Of a stretch of DNA of 64,000 nucleotides, positions 13,501 through 27,800 are shown piece after piece (position 1 is the stretch's first letter; each line of letters opens with the position of its first letter). Position numbers and translations under genes: made by a program. This stretch comes from Branchiostoma floridae (lineage: Eukaryota > Chordata > Leptocardii > Amphioxiformes > Branchiostomatidae): the NCBI RefSeq assembly GCF_000003815.2, contig NC_049992.1, positions 8,927,671 to 8,991,670 of the forward strand, in the 5' to 3' direction. Under the pieces are notes generated by a model that was not told the DNA's origin, did not search any database, and was given only the letters and a program-made list of their open reading frames with translations.

Positions 13501-15802
13501 GGACAACATTATAGTAACATAAAGGAAATAGGTTTGTTGTTGCAGTGTGGTCATATTCACTCAAACTGCGTTTTCCTTCCAGGAGAGAACAAGATCAGCA
13601 CTCCTTGAGTCTCTGTACTCCGAACTGAACGCCAAGAACTTGCAGATGAGTGGTCGCATGGACGCACCGTCGCCAGATGCCAAGAGTGAAAGCGGTAGCT
13701 TCTTCGACACATTCCGAAAGGTCATACGGGGTCGGAGCCAGTCTTGGGACATTGCCTCCATTCAGAACGGCAGACGTGAGAAGGACGCTCTACCGCACAG
13801 TTACAGTGAGGGCAAGACAGCGGGAATTGTAAGTATTTCTTAACAAGTGTTCCAATTTTCACATTCAAGTGTTGTATTGATTTTTTTCAAGTGTTACACA
13901 TTTTACAAGTGTTGTATTAAATTTTTTCAAACATAGTTTCATACACATGCACAATGTATGTAGTCAATGCTGTAGCTTAAGTTTCTGTTGTGATTCTTTT
14001 TATCTTCGGAACAAAAATGGTTCATGCACTTAAAGCGAAACCCCATGAAACAGGCTTCTTCCCTTCTTGTTTAGAAATAGTGTGTACCAATCTTTCATGA
14101 CATTTAAGGCATTTCTTTTCTAAATTCCTTCTTGGCATTGTGTTACAGTCATCCATCCTAGGCAGAAAAGGCTCCAGTAAGCGGACTGGTCAGAAGAAGT
14201 ACAACAGAAGATCAGAGGCAGACAACAAACATCCCATCCTGCCGCCGCTAAAGAACCGCAACGACTCTGGGGTCGTGTCCTCGACCGCCGGGTCTAACTG
14301 GTCATCTCCACGGAGCTCGCCTGACGTGTCACCTGTCAAGTCACATCGGTCAGGAAATGTCATGTAAGTCAGCTTCAGATTACAGCTCAGATGAATATAT
14401 AACAGGGTTCTTGCCAGGAATTTATTTTAGCATAATGGTAATACCAACTGAAGGTAGTGAAGGAATCAGATGGGATGGTATGGAGATTTCACAAATATAA
14501 ACACTTCGCATGCATGGTAAGGGCACTCGTAAGGGGACTTACTGTAAATCTGTTATAACATCACATGTAATTTGAAGGACTTTTAGGACAAAAGAAGTTA
14601 AGTAAAAACTGTGTGGATATATATAGTGTGGATGGTGACTTCGGACTTGTGAGGTTGATGTATTATAAAGCCATTTGACTCTCCTATGTGGAATTCTAGA
14701 AGGATGCTTGCTTGCAAGAAGGATAAATATACATATTTCTCTATTCTGGGACTTATTTTTATACCCAAGCCCCCTATATGCATTAACATAATCTATGCTA
14801 TCACCTGGGGTAAAAAAAACAAAAGAATTCCACCTGGCTTTGGCGCGCGGGCCAGGTGTGGCATTCGGAATATCTTTCTATTATCTCCTAGCTACATTTT
14901 GTCCTTAATGGAATGAACAGATTGTTAAAGACTGGAGTTTTAAAACTGAATTATCCTTTCTGTCCCCGCAGGCAGCAGAGTGCAGAGGAGGGTTCATCGT
15001 CGTCCCTGTCCAACTCCTGCAGCAGTATCATCAGCCTGGGCGAGCTGAACGAGGAGAGGGAGGATTCGGACACTGGGATGGAGAGCATGTCGTCAGGAGA
15101 CTCTCCCAACAGTGTGAAACAGGAGAACTTTACCTGCAGTAACTGTATGGAGGATGGGGGCGCCGCAGCTAGTAATGGTGAGCATTTCTGAAAGTTCTTC
15201 TGTGTTGGTAGAAGTCACTCTGGAAAAGTTGAACTGTAATTTCCACAACTTATGATCCACTGCTCACCAAGTCAATAATGGTGAGCATTCGCATTACTGT
15301 TAAGACTACCGTTATTTTGTTGTTGGACTGGTCCGAAAAATGGCCCTAATAAAAATCAGTGAACCAGACTGTAGAGATTGAACAGATTATATCGTCAGGG
15401 TTTTAGACTTCTGGCAATTTGCTAGTCCAATAAGATAATAAGAGCAAAGTAGAGCAGAGATGGACGGCAGCTATTTCTTCTACATACTGCGTCTTCTATC
15501 CATGGTAGCTGTCCTCTATATCTCCTTAGTGTATATGGTTACTAAGTGCCCTCTGTCTTTTTTTAACAGAACTGCAGAGGCAAGTGGCCATGCTGAATTC
15601 TGACATCAACAGATTGAAGATCGAGAAGCTGGAACTCCTGCGGCAGAACGTGGTGATCCAACGCGAAGTCAAGAAGTTGAAAGAGAAAGAGATGAGACAG
15701 GGCGCTGAGCTGTCGTCAGCAAACCGGGAACTTCGGCGACTCAGAAATCTTTCACTGGAGCAGTCCCACCGACAGAACACAGGAAACGACAACTTTGTCT
15801 GA
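1505..15802 (+). CDS. RAP1GAP: Rap1 GTPase-activating protein (RAP1GAP/RAP1GAP2 type), 5' end not found
   Basis: Stimulates GTP hydrolysis by Rap1. Exons with consistent phases: 1505-1589, 6401-6436, 6619-6681, 8827-8874, 9600-9788, 10095-10198, 10567-10699, 11100-11356, 11918-12131, 13217-13375, 13583-13828, 14149-14363, 14972-15177, 15570-15802 (TGA). From the first in-frame ATG (1515) they give 725 residues, close to the family's usual size. Domains: GoLoco at about residues 27-51; an N-terminal dimerisation-type region containing RHFLGKEHMNFF; a RapGAP domain at about 215-420 with [17 protein letters not shown] and [10 protein letters not shown], whose Asn (about residue 330) is the catalytic 'asparagine thumb'; a Ser-rich tail (508-648); a terminal coiled coil. 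The exon at 1505 starts in mid-codon (reading K-R-S-M), so the true start may lie upstream, as in RAP1GAP2, which has a GRKRS-like N-terminus. Most introns run from a few hundred bases to about 5 kb. Confidence 0.95.
2825..2924. other. Assembly gap, 100 N
   Basis: Exactly 100 N inside RAP1GAP intron 1. All five gaps in the window have this length, so it is probably a placeholder for a gap of unknown size. Confidence 0.99.
3690..3850. repeat. Foldback repeat in RAP1GAP intron 1
   Basis: The left arm (AGAAAAGTTTGGTATTTTCC, then AACACGAAAAT) is mirrored by the right arm (AATTTTGTGTTGGAAATTAC, then AGTCTAACTTTTCCAGAA). Related arms occur at about 5,400-5,690 and a single arm at 15,204-15,245. 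Probably a small foldback transposon family; no coding. Confidence 0.6.
5300..5399. other. Assembly gap, 100 N
   Basis: Exactly 100 N inside RAP1GAP intron 1, abutting a foldback repeat that may have broken the assembly. Confidence 0.99.
5400..5690. repeat. Second foldback copy, adjoining an assembly gap
   Basis: The left arm (AAAGTTGGACGGTAATTTCC, then GACACAAAAAATGGACC and CGACTGTCCAAC) starts at the edge of the N gap and is mirrored by 5,618-5,680 (GTTGGACAGTGGAAAACTT, CGTCCAATTTTCATACAAAA, TTGCAGTTCAACTTT). Same family as 3,690-3,850. The left terminus may extend into the gap. Confidence 0.55.
6401..6681 (+). other. RAP1GAP: GoLoco motif of RAP1GAP, split by one intron
   Basis: Exons 6401-6436 and 6619-6681 join in phase 0 to give a [10 protein letters not shown]...DEQRCTLP peptide. 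This fits the GoLoco pattern (D-L-x-x-M-L-E-K-x-Q, about ten residues, then D/E-Q-R). GoLoco motifs bind GDP-bound G-alpha-i/o subunits, and vertebrate Rap1GAP carries one here. The motif Arg that reaches into the nucleotide site of G-alpha is present (QRC). Coupling to G-alpha-i is inferred from the family. Confidence 0.88.
8375..8716 (+). pseudogene. Two 171-bp-spaced decayed copies of a short Cys-motif coding fragment
   Basis: An open frame of 56 codons at 8546-8716 reads [20 protein letters not shown], continuing [10 protein letters not shown]. Exactly 171 bp upstream (8375) a related stretch starts with the same MAK but reads [16 protein letters not shown] and then stops. The surrounding DNA is also duplicated (CTTCAAA-GG, TTCATGGCAAA). 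The pair looks like decayed copies of one coding element inside a RAP1GAP intron. Family unknown; CRVCG resembles the start of a zinc-binding site. Confidence 0.4.
11100..13375 (+). other. RAP1GAP: RapGAP catalytic domain exons
   Basis: Three exons (11100-11356, 11918-12131, 13217-13375) encode the Rap-GAP fold. Blocks seen: [86 protein letters not shown], and then [10 protein letters not shown] with [11 protein letters not shown]. RapGAPs lack an arginine finger and use the Asn of GND instead; it is intact here, so the enzyme should be active. Confidence 0.93.
11715..11884 (+). repeat. Tandem repeat, five copies of a 34-bp unit
   Basis: Five near-identical 34-bp units start at 11715, 11749, 11783, 11817 and 11851 (TCTTAGAAACTTGAAAAAG, then AAAAGGCAACATCAT). 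One unit has TCTTATAAAC and GGTAAC variants. The array ends about 33 bp before the 3' splice site of the exon at 11918, so it occupies the branch-point side of that intron. Confidence 0.9.
15570..15802 (+). other. RAP1GAP: C-terminal coiled-coil exon of RAP1GAP
   Basis: The last coding exon encodes about 77 residues ending in NDNFV and a TGA stop. A leucine-rich heptad-like stretch ([20 protein letters not shown], then VKKLKEKE and [18 protein letters not shown]) predicts a coiled coil. As far as I recall vertebrate RAP1GAP and RAP1GAP2 do not end this way, whereas SIPA1-family RapGAPs end in a leucine zipper. Acceptor TTTTTTAACAG and matching phase support the exon. Confidence 0.85.
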
Positions 15803-17400
15803 ATCGCACCGTCTTATGTAAATACAGGTGCAGTTGTGGATATTGTTCGACGTGTCATGTTTTCTTGTATGCTGGTAATACAGAAGAATTTGCAGTGCAG
15901 ATCTAGATATGACAGAATTGTTGTCCATTCTGATGTATTGTGCTAAAGTGTGCAAGGACTTTTAATGTTGATGTGCTGCAGTGCAAGTACTATGGTTATA
16001 TCTGTAACATTGCCTTTCAAACGATTTTGTACGGAAAATGTCGAGTTACAGTGATAAGGACAAAAGTTTCCCATTTTGCCTAATCTCACAAAAAGACTTT
16101 CTGTTTTTTGCATCTTTCATTTTGAGTTTTCATTTAATTTTTGTAAACAAAGGTGTCGATGCATAGACACCAGAATTTGTGGAAAATCTGAGAAATAACT
16201 TCTCTACTGTCTCAGTGTCAAGATAAATTGTATTAGAATCTCAGTTTCCTTGTGCCATAGAACACCTATTTAACCTGAAACTGCCTCATACCATTATGAT
16301 ATTGAGGCTGGAGCCATGTGTATATAGTATATATGTCATGTAAATTTTGTACCATTTTGTGCGCTGTGATCCACTCTACATGTACGTAGTATTTTGGGCA
16401 GAAGAATTTGTACAGTTAGACATCATCGTTTTTGGTACCACAAAGATATGTTTACATTAACCAAGATACATGTTTACCCCCTAAAATTAGTACTCTATGT
16501 ATTGACAATACAGACTCTACCTGATTATTACTGTAACAGTAGTTATATGTGTATGAGATTTCATATTGTATAAAGATAAATGAAAGTTTTTGTGCCAATT
16601 ATGAGGCTCAAGAGTTTTTTGCTGCAGGAGAAAATTGTTGTTTCATATTGAGAGAACTAAATAAGTGTCAGATCAGCAGACAGGAGTATTTATTGTATGT
16701 ACTGATTCAGGAAAGATTGTTGTAATTGTTCAAGATGTTACAAGAAATTCAGATGAAGGCGACTTTGTCAATAATTGAACATTTAAGATAGTCTACCCAA
16801 GGTTGGACTGATGTATTTTAGATGTATGATTTTATCTCTTCTGAAGGGACAGTTGTTGCAAAGTTTTAAATATAGTCACAAGAGGAGATACATTTCAACT
16901 CCCATGTTTCCCCCCATGTAAAACTGATGTTTGCCATTTTGGTGGAATCATGGAATGCCAGCTAGCAGTTTGGAAGAGTACTGCAGACATGTGTGTAAAA
17001 TGGTTTTTATCAATAGTGAATGATTATTTTTAAGTCCTCACAAACGTAAGCAAACACCATATTATGTTACAAGTACATGTAGTTTGTTTTTGTTTATTTG
17101 GAAGATAATTTATACTTCCATATTTAACACACGTGTCCAGTGGTATGTATGATACATAGATGCTTGGCTCAGCATTTTGTAATAAGACCAACAATAGACT
17201 TTTAACTGTTACAGTTTTGATTTTATCTTCAACATGCTGGGTTACCCCACTTGTTGTGTGTACTGTGAATTTCTAACATTTTAAAAGTCCACTTTTCTGG
17301 TTTTTACCTAAGGTATAATGTGGGCAGACTTGTCCATGGTGTTGCCTGTTTGTATTGATAATGTTTAATAGAATAAACAGTTTTAACAATAATGCAGGAG
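15803..17400 (+). other. RAP1GAP: Probable 3' untranslated region of RAP1GAP
   Basis: AT-rich sequence after the TGA with no exon-like frame. A canonical AATAAA at 17372-17377 lies about 1.57 kb past the stop and is the best candidate poly(A) signal. Extent is inferred. Confidence 0.6.
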
Positions 17401-19300
17401 TTTGTAGTTTTTCGTTGTATCTTGTAAAATGTTACAACTGACAGAAAAGTTGTGAAGAGCGAGAAAATTTGTTATGCTTAAAATGCAACAAGACGCATTG
17501 TGGGTGAGATGTCAAAGATAAAAGCCCCTAACTTGTAAACAGTTCTTGTTTAGACCATGCTTGAGACAATTGTCCAGACAAGTTTTATTTCTTTCTTAGA
17601 GGCCACCAACTTATCACCCATAATGCATCTCATTGAAACACTTTAAATGAGAATTCAGCAACCACATACCTTCTTCTCTTCCCTGTCCCATAGCTCGGTA
17701 GCAGTGGGGGCAGTCTGTCTGTCCACAAAGGTTCTCCAGTTCTGATGGTCAGCCAGTTCATACCCCAGTTCAGAGTTATATATAGGCTACTTTATTTTTA
17801 TTACAAAAAACACTCTTTACTAGGCCGTTAAGGTTTCAAAAGATGAAAATAAAATTTTGGCCAAATAAGTTTTACCTACATTGGCTACTGAATTTGTGTA
17901 ACAAAGCCTGGCCCTGTACTTTAAACTAAAGAGGGACACTTCAAGGCATGTTGGTTGTGTTGGATGGACAGTTTATTGATATTTTGCTATATTTACTGTG
18001 ATGTGTAATGTGAGGACGAAGAGTAGGATTGCTTGAAATTACAATCGCTGCCCTCCTCCCACGGCTAGATTAACGGCATGAAAACATACCAGAAGATTGA
18101 TTAACTTGTCGCTGCAACATGCGATCTTTGTGAGCTCAAACTTACAAGGTTTTAAGTCGTATACTTTACTGGTTTTGAAAAGCACTCAAAAGAATTTGCA
18201 TACCAGGGTTAGTTTTTGACTGACAGATGGGTTCTGAAAAGTGTTGGATTAAAGTTGCGTCGGATTAAAGTTCAGTGCCGTTATAGCGATGAGAAGCAGA
18301 ACTCCAGTTAGAAGCTCCGACGAAGGTGTCTGAGAGACATCGAAACGTAAGCTATGTAAGTACCCACTGGTTGTGTAACAAGAATTCTCCTTCATCCTAA
18401 AAGTTACCCAGTTTGGTGGTTCTAGTTGAAGTGAGGGTGGTTCCAGTTAGAGAGGTTCTGGCGACTGTGACTCCTTGCCCAAAAATATAATCCCTTTGAT
18501 GAAATGGTTGACAAATTAAAGCAGACTTTGTTTTTACCAGAAAACTTTTGTACACTGTTGTAATTAGTTTTTCAGTTTGTTTTACGTCTGATTTTAGTCT
18601 CGCAATTAAAGAAAACAGAAAGGGAAACTTGACTGCAAATGTTTTACGTAGAGAAATATCAACCAATTTAGGGGGGAAATGTTGTTTGCGGAGGAAATGT
18701 TACACACTTACAAACGCGAAAACACTGATTTCTGGGGCTTGTGTGCATAAATAAAGACAGAACAAGGAATTAATCTTTTCATTCGAAGCCCCCATACGAG
18801 TTTTCCGACTTTCCCCATTCCCAGAAAGCCGAACTCCCTGTTTTGGAAAGTGTAGAATTAGGCTCTTAAGGGGATAACTTTTAACGTTAATTGTGTGACG
18901 TAAAATGTTAAGTTTTTTACTATATCTGTCCATCGTCGATGAAAGACATCCAAGATACGCCAATTGAAAGAGGTTGGAGTTCGCCACATGCTAAAATGTT
19001 TGGCACCGACTCGGAAAGGGTACAGTGCTGCTACAGTACAGTCTCACATTGTCATTTTGAGCCTTCGTACTGAAACGAACTTTAATGTAACCTTCAACCT
19101 CAAGAGGCAAAACCCAGGTCAACGTCCTCGAGATCACGTTTGCTATTTCCGGTCAAAGTTGAAAGCAGGGAAAGCCGGTACCCGGCACGAAAACGTCTAA
19201 ATCCAAATAGTGGGTTTTGAAGCTGATACTCACATGATTGTCACCTGTATAGCAGAATAGAATTTCCATTGAGTTCACAGTTTGTAACGCTCTGTCCAAC
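17401..19300. other. Intergenic region and 5' flank of the sulfotransferase gene
   Basis: No exon was recognised. It contains a structured repeat-like motif at 18,315-18,355 (reported separately) and, just before the sulfotransferase ATG, about 300 bp that may hold the promoter and 5' UTR; no clear TATA box was seen. Confidence 0.5.
18311..18360 (+). repeat. Hammerhead-like structured motif, probable retroelement tail
   Basis: CCGACGAA, then stem GGTGTC, loop TGAGA, stem GACATC, then GAAAC. This matches the layout of a hammerhead core (CUGANGA, stem II, GAAA) with one core base changed (U to C). An AGCT on each side could close the junction. Such motifs occur in Penelope-like elements and related retroelements; no reverse transcriptase is visible nearby. 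Confidence 0.35.
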
Positions 19301-22300
19301 ATGTCGTCTGCCCAACTGACCAGACTTGTGCATAACGGAGTGCTGTATCCTGGTGCCGTCACCAGAGAAATCCTCGAGGCCATGAAAACCTTCCAGACTC
19401 GGGATGACGATATCGTCATTGCTAGCTACGCCAAGACAGGTGAGAAGTAGAAAGTTTAATTTTAGACAGAACATGACATAGCGATCGTTGTAGTGAAAAA
19501 TGTAACGTCAATGTTATAGCGTTAATAAAGTATTGTAGGGTGACTTTCCGCTAACGAGTTATTGTCATGATCTTCATGATATTTTAATTCTGAGTCTGAT
19601 ATAGCTTTGTATCTTCCACTTGGTTATTTCTATGTTGTAGATGATGATGGTAGGGACTAAGAAAAATTTCAATGAATGAACAGTTGTAACCAAGGCTCTG
19701 TTATATAAAGTCCTTGTTGTAACGGGCCCATTAGCCTGTTTCATGATGTTACATACGAAATCTTTATTGACACAGCAAATAAAAGTACAACGACTTTCGT
19801 AAGGTCTAATATAACTACGGTACATACAGTACATATTAAACAAACAAGTGTATATTAATGCATTGCCTACAATAGGCCCTATAGCTACATATATGAAAAT
19901 CTATAGATATGAACTATTCGGCGACCTCATACGTCCATGAAATATTTAGAGCTTATGTTAGTTTTATGCAAATGACATACTCATTGCATGCTTTATGCAT
20001 GGTGATGTTCATCATACACGGCATGTCATAAGTATAAAATTACCATCATTAAGTGGTTTTGCATATTTGCATATATTATGCAAATCAGTTCCTCATTTGC
20101 TTATTTGGTAATATTAAAGTCAACATGTTGAGTTGGTAAGGGTTCTCTAAATGCGCCACCTTACGCCGTATACGTGAACTGCAGGCACGAACTGGACCCT
20201 TGAGATCGTGACACAGATACTGCAGGCCGCGGGGCGGACAGCCGCCAGCTCTGACGACCACATCATCGGCAAGCTGGAGTTCCACTATCCCGAGAACCCC
20301 CACCCCTCACACGTGCTACTGGAGGACGCCCCCTCCCCACGGGTCATTCTCACCCACCTCACCCCCAGGACGGCACCCCCCGGGATAACCAACCCACGGG
20401 GCAAGGTATAGGAGGATAATTATTAAAAAAATAGATATAATCGCGCTTTTTTCAAAGCTGTAAGTAATGTTGTAATTTGACCGTTGAGTCCTGAAATTCG
20501 CAGTGAAATATATAGACCGATTCTGACTGTCCGTCACAATAGGCAGTTCAACCAATGAGAGAATGGCTGCATGTTCGTCAAGTGTATATATATGTGCATT
20601 AAATGTTTTATTTTGCATTTCCGCGTCTTGATGGGGGGGGGGGGGGAGGAGGCTACGGAATCAGTATATTTGTCATGAAATCAAAGTCTTTTAGGCAAAA
20701 ACGAACCCGCGTCCCCAGACTTCGGACTGGCTCAAAATGAGCGGATTTCTATGACGCGGGTTCGAATCCGCGTAGGAGAATGAGTTTATGCAAAAGTAAT
20801 TGTTCCTCATTGGCATTGTGAGGGACGTGCGCCCGATTGAATGCTTAACACCCAAGTCGCTAGTAACAACTAACAATAACAGTTTGTCATAATTTATTCC
20901 AGGAGAAGATTCTGGTAGTGATGAGGAACCCAAAGGACGTGGCGGTCTCCTTCTATCACTTCACCTTGAAGCGGCGAGGAAAGAATGCTGGCGAACTTTC
21001 ATGGCCTAAATTCTGCCAAGACTTTCTTGATGGGAAAGGTAAGACACTCTGCTATTGACGTTTCTTTGGGATCATCAGACCAAGGAACCTATTCCCCTCT
21101 CAGAGACCAGTAGAAAACGTCACGATTTTCCTTCCTAGCATCTGCTTGGAGATCAATTTGTCTTAGCGGTTCCGCCCTGAACTGCAACCTGTAAATGTCG
21201 TTATATTTACGAGTATCAACGTACACAACACAAATCGCGCGGTAGCTTTGTTTATGACTCTTATACTTTCCCTATATAGTATATGGAGCATTTCAAAGGT
21301 CTTAAGTCAATGTTCTGTCTTTCTAGAGATCCACGGCAGCTTCTTTGATCACGTGCTGTCCTGGTGGCAGAAGCGCGACGACCCCCACTTCATCTTCCTC
21401 AAGTTTGAGGACATGAAAAAGGTTATTACTTCTGCTTAGAGACCATTTTCGATACAAATTTGAAATAGCCGTAGATGCTACAAAAAGGGAACACAGATGC
21501 GTTACAACTATTTTAATGATGTACATGTATTGTAAATACTACTAGTGGTACTAAAACATTCTTGGTGTCAGGTATTTAATGAGTTTAACGGGGGCTTCTC
21601 GTTCTTTCGATCAGGACATCAACAGCGAGGTGAAAAAAATCGCAAAGTTCCTGGAAGCTGAACTAGACTCCGCCACCATCGCGGACATCGCGGAAAGATG
21701 TACATTCGAGGGTATGAAGGCAACCCTGGACAACTCCCGGTATGCCGACAGGAGGGTCATGGCTAGGAAAGGTTTGTTACGTCATCCCAAATGATGCTTC
21801 ATTTTCTCCACATTTACACATAGCCTAGAAGACAAAACTTTTGCTGTAGCATATATGATGATAGCGATACTAAAGCCATGTTGATTTAATTATATGATGA
21901 CATCCAAAAAGTTTGAATTTTCAAACTGTAAAGCATACCAAGCGGCTGCCAAATGTATGACATAGCTTAAAAAATATAGGAAAACGTATGCTGATGTCAT
22001 AGAATGACGAAGTCAAGTCCAATGTAAAAGGAGGCGATGTGACAGACCAAAAATGAAAAAAAAAACTATTGTCCGAAATACCATACTGTGTGTTCAGCCA
22101 TTTGTTCTGCCTTCCTGACCACTTAGATTTTATAAAGAAGGCAACTTTGGATTTTTTCCCGACGTTGGTATCAGTTTTGCGGTTCCGAAAGGATGTCGTC
22201 AATAAAATAAAATCAACATGTTCTAAGATGAACTTAAGTATAAAACAAACACGTTCGCTACTCAGTTGTATATCTGCTTTCTATTTTTCATGCAGACAAA

Positions 22301-22436
22301 TAAGTTATAACATATCGTTTATGTAGGAATTGTCGGTGACTGGAAGAACTACTTCACGGATGAACAAAACCAAGCCTTCGATGCCGTGTACGAGGAGAGA
22401 CTGAAAGGGACTGGTCTGGAGTTTGAATTTGAATAG
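19301..22436 (+). CDS. Cytosolic sulfotransferase (SULT family), complete
   Basis: Transfers sulfate from PAPS to a small acceptor; the substrate cannot be predicted. Six exons with consistent phases: 19301-19439, 20185-20405, 20903-21038, 21327-21421, 21615-21771, 22327-22436 (TAG), giving 285 residues, typical for cytosolic SULTs. Motifs: PAPS loop YAKTGTNW (43-50), matching family YPKSGTTW; catalytic His at about 104 in [17 protein letters not shown] (128-140), holding the Arg and Ser that bind the PAPS 3'-phosphate; FEDMKK at 192-197; [13 protein letters not shown] at about 248-260. There is no signal peptide or membrane span, so it is cytosolic. The ATG is the first codon of the frame after ...GTCCAAC. 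ATTAAA at 22600-22605 is a candidate poly(A) signal. It points tail-to-tail at the H3 gene. Confidence 0.96.
20703..20763. repeat. Short perfect hairpin
   Basis: GAACCCGCGTC (20703-20713) and GACGCGGGTTC (20753-20763) are exact inverted repeats of 11 bp around a 39-bp loop, in sulfotransferase intron 2. The right arm continues as GGTTCGAATCC, which resembles a Pol III B box, but no proper A box or cloverleaf could be built. Confidence 0.5.
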
Positions 22437-23475
22437 ATTACGTTTCCAAACGATCTTTACATAACTAGGAATGTATTTGTTACGATGCACGGAAAAGGTC
22501 GGTGGATGATGATAATGTTATGTCTAGGGATGAACTTTGTTGAATCCCTCACATCACAAGGTCAGTTTTAAGAAAATAGTTTTGGTAACAAAATAACTAA
22601 TTAAAGATCAAGCGATGCTGACTGTAGATTCGGTATACGTGTCAAATACACTTTCTGAGATTGTGTATCATCAATTCAAGAAAGCAGGTTGGTATATGAA
22701 ACGAGCTGTAGAATGCAAAGCGCTACTTGTTTCCTATTCACTCATGATAGAATAGATATTCGTTCTTGTGCCATATACTACAGTACAAACTAAAGAGCCC
22801 CTGAGCGATCATTCTAACCTTGTACTGTTGATTATTGGATAATAGAACGTATAAACAGTTTAGATTATCATACAGGGGGGATAAGAAAACTGGCAAAGAC
22901 ACTTGTGTAAGAAAAGCTCGAAGATACAGTTATGCGTTCAGAATATTTTTATTAGAAATCAAACTCAAAAGATACAACGAAAAAGTAAAATTCTCAGTTG
23001 TCTCGTGGATGTACACACATATGCAAATTGGATTTGAATGTAAAATACATTTTACACAGTGGTGTGAAACATGACCGCAATTTTCTTCAAAATTTTCACA
23101 ATTTACTTAACATTTTTTCTTTACACTACAATTTGTTGAGCTTGAGGATTATACAATCGTTCTACAGAGATGATGCAACAATAATTCAACAAACGCCTTA
23201 CAAATTACAAACACTGAACGCTCTACAGTTTTAGTGGACAATTTTTAAAAATCAAAGCGGACAAAAACGAGCCTTGCAGTTCAGTCACTTCAAAAGTTGA
23301 CTACATTATTAATTATGTGAGACCTCGCTATCACACGTTTTGAACGTCAACCCTCCCCTACGTTTCACTACACTAAGATTTAGTTATTATCTGTACAAAT
23401 ATAGCTGCCACGGTGAGCCTCTCGTTCCCAAACATTCTATGTACAAATGAACACGTGACCCCGTCGTTCCCAGAG
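22437..23475. other. Convergent intergenic region between sulfotransferase and histone H3
   Basis: It holds the 3' ends of two convergent genes. Candidate poly(A) signals are ATTAAA at 22600-22605 (plus) and AATAAA on the minus strand at 22948-22953. No other gene is visible. Confidence 0.55.
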
Positions 23476-26800
<3,325 letters not shown>

Positions 26801-26813
26801 TCAAACACAAAGC

Positions 26814-27800
26814 TTTATTTTGAACATATATATGTGACATCAACATCTCTAACTCTACAGAATACAACTGAAATGCCCATACAAATGACTTTCTGCTATC
26901 TTTATATATTGTCATCAAACTTTACGGAATTGACTGTTGAACTGTAAAATGGCAGCTAGCGCTATATCGTTATGGCAGACAAAAGTAATAACCTGGCTTT
27001 ATCATATGCAATTGGTTTCTCTTTTGACTACCATTCATAATCCCAACTATGGGCCTAAATCTAACACAACAATGTAGAAAAGAACTCTTCATCTATTCAC
27101 TACCATTCTGAACTCAAACTATGAACCTAAACACAACAAAATATACTACATAGATAAGAACTTGAAAATTAATAGAAACAAAGAAATAAACTAATCAAAC
27201 ATTCATTAATAAAAAAGGAACATTAAAATCTAAACCTAAGTGAAAGGATGCAGATTAGCATTCATAGCTAAGAGTAAGAGCACACTATACTGTATAGAAT
27301 AAGAAAGACCTATCAAACATGTTGTAGCTTAATAAAAAGTAGAATATGGAAAGCTGTGTTAGATAAAATTAACGTGCTAAGAAAAAGCCTCACCTCAGTC
27401 CTAAGGTCTTAATAGCTACATTATTACTAGAAGTCTAGAACTAAACTTTAATTTAACAGCAACAACATGAAAACGTTTCTTTGTGCAAAAAAATATCAGA
27501 ACTTCAACAAAACTACAGAAACTACTATAAGCTATATCACTCAGTGAGTCTGTATGTCCAGCTGACTGATTAAAAAATATTGTTAGGTTATTAAAACTTA
27601 TTAGTGGTAACAACATTTAACAGATTTTCTTTCTCTGTGCCTTCATGTTTCTGATATGTGACAGTGTTTGTCACATAAAAACGGAGGGAAAAATGTATCT
27701 TGCAGTTCTCTTTCTTTTCTTAAGTCCGACATTTGTGAAGACAAAAGCAAGTTTCCAGATGTCTTTTAACTTAAGATGGCCAATCTCCTATTAGGGTTTG
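26814..27800 (-). other. Probable 3' UTR of the zinc-finger gene
   Basis: AT-rich sequence downstream of the stop codon. It ends at a minus-strand AATAAA (26814-26819) about 980 nt past the stop. No competing gene is visible; extent is inferred. Confidence 0.5.

Noticed and set aside
20695-20780. Possible tRNA gene (GGTTCGAATCC B-box-like sequence)
   Set aside because: The A box and acceptor/anticodon stems could not be built; the motif is part of a perfect 11-bp hairpin instead.
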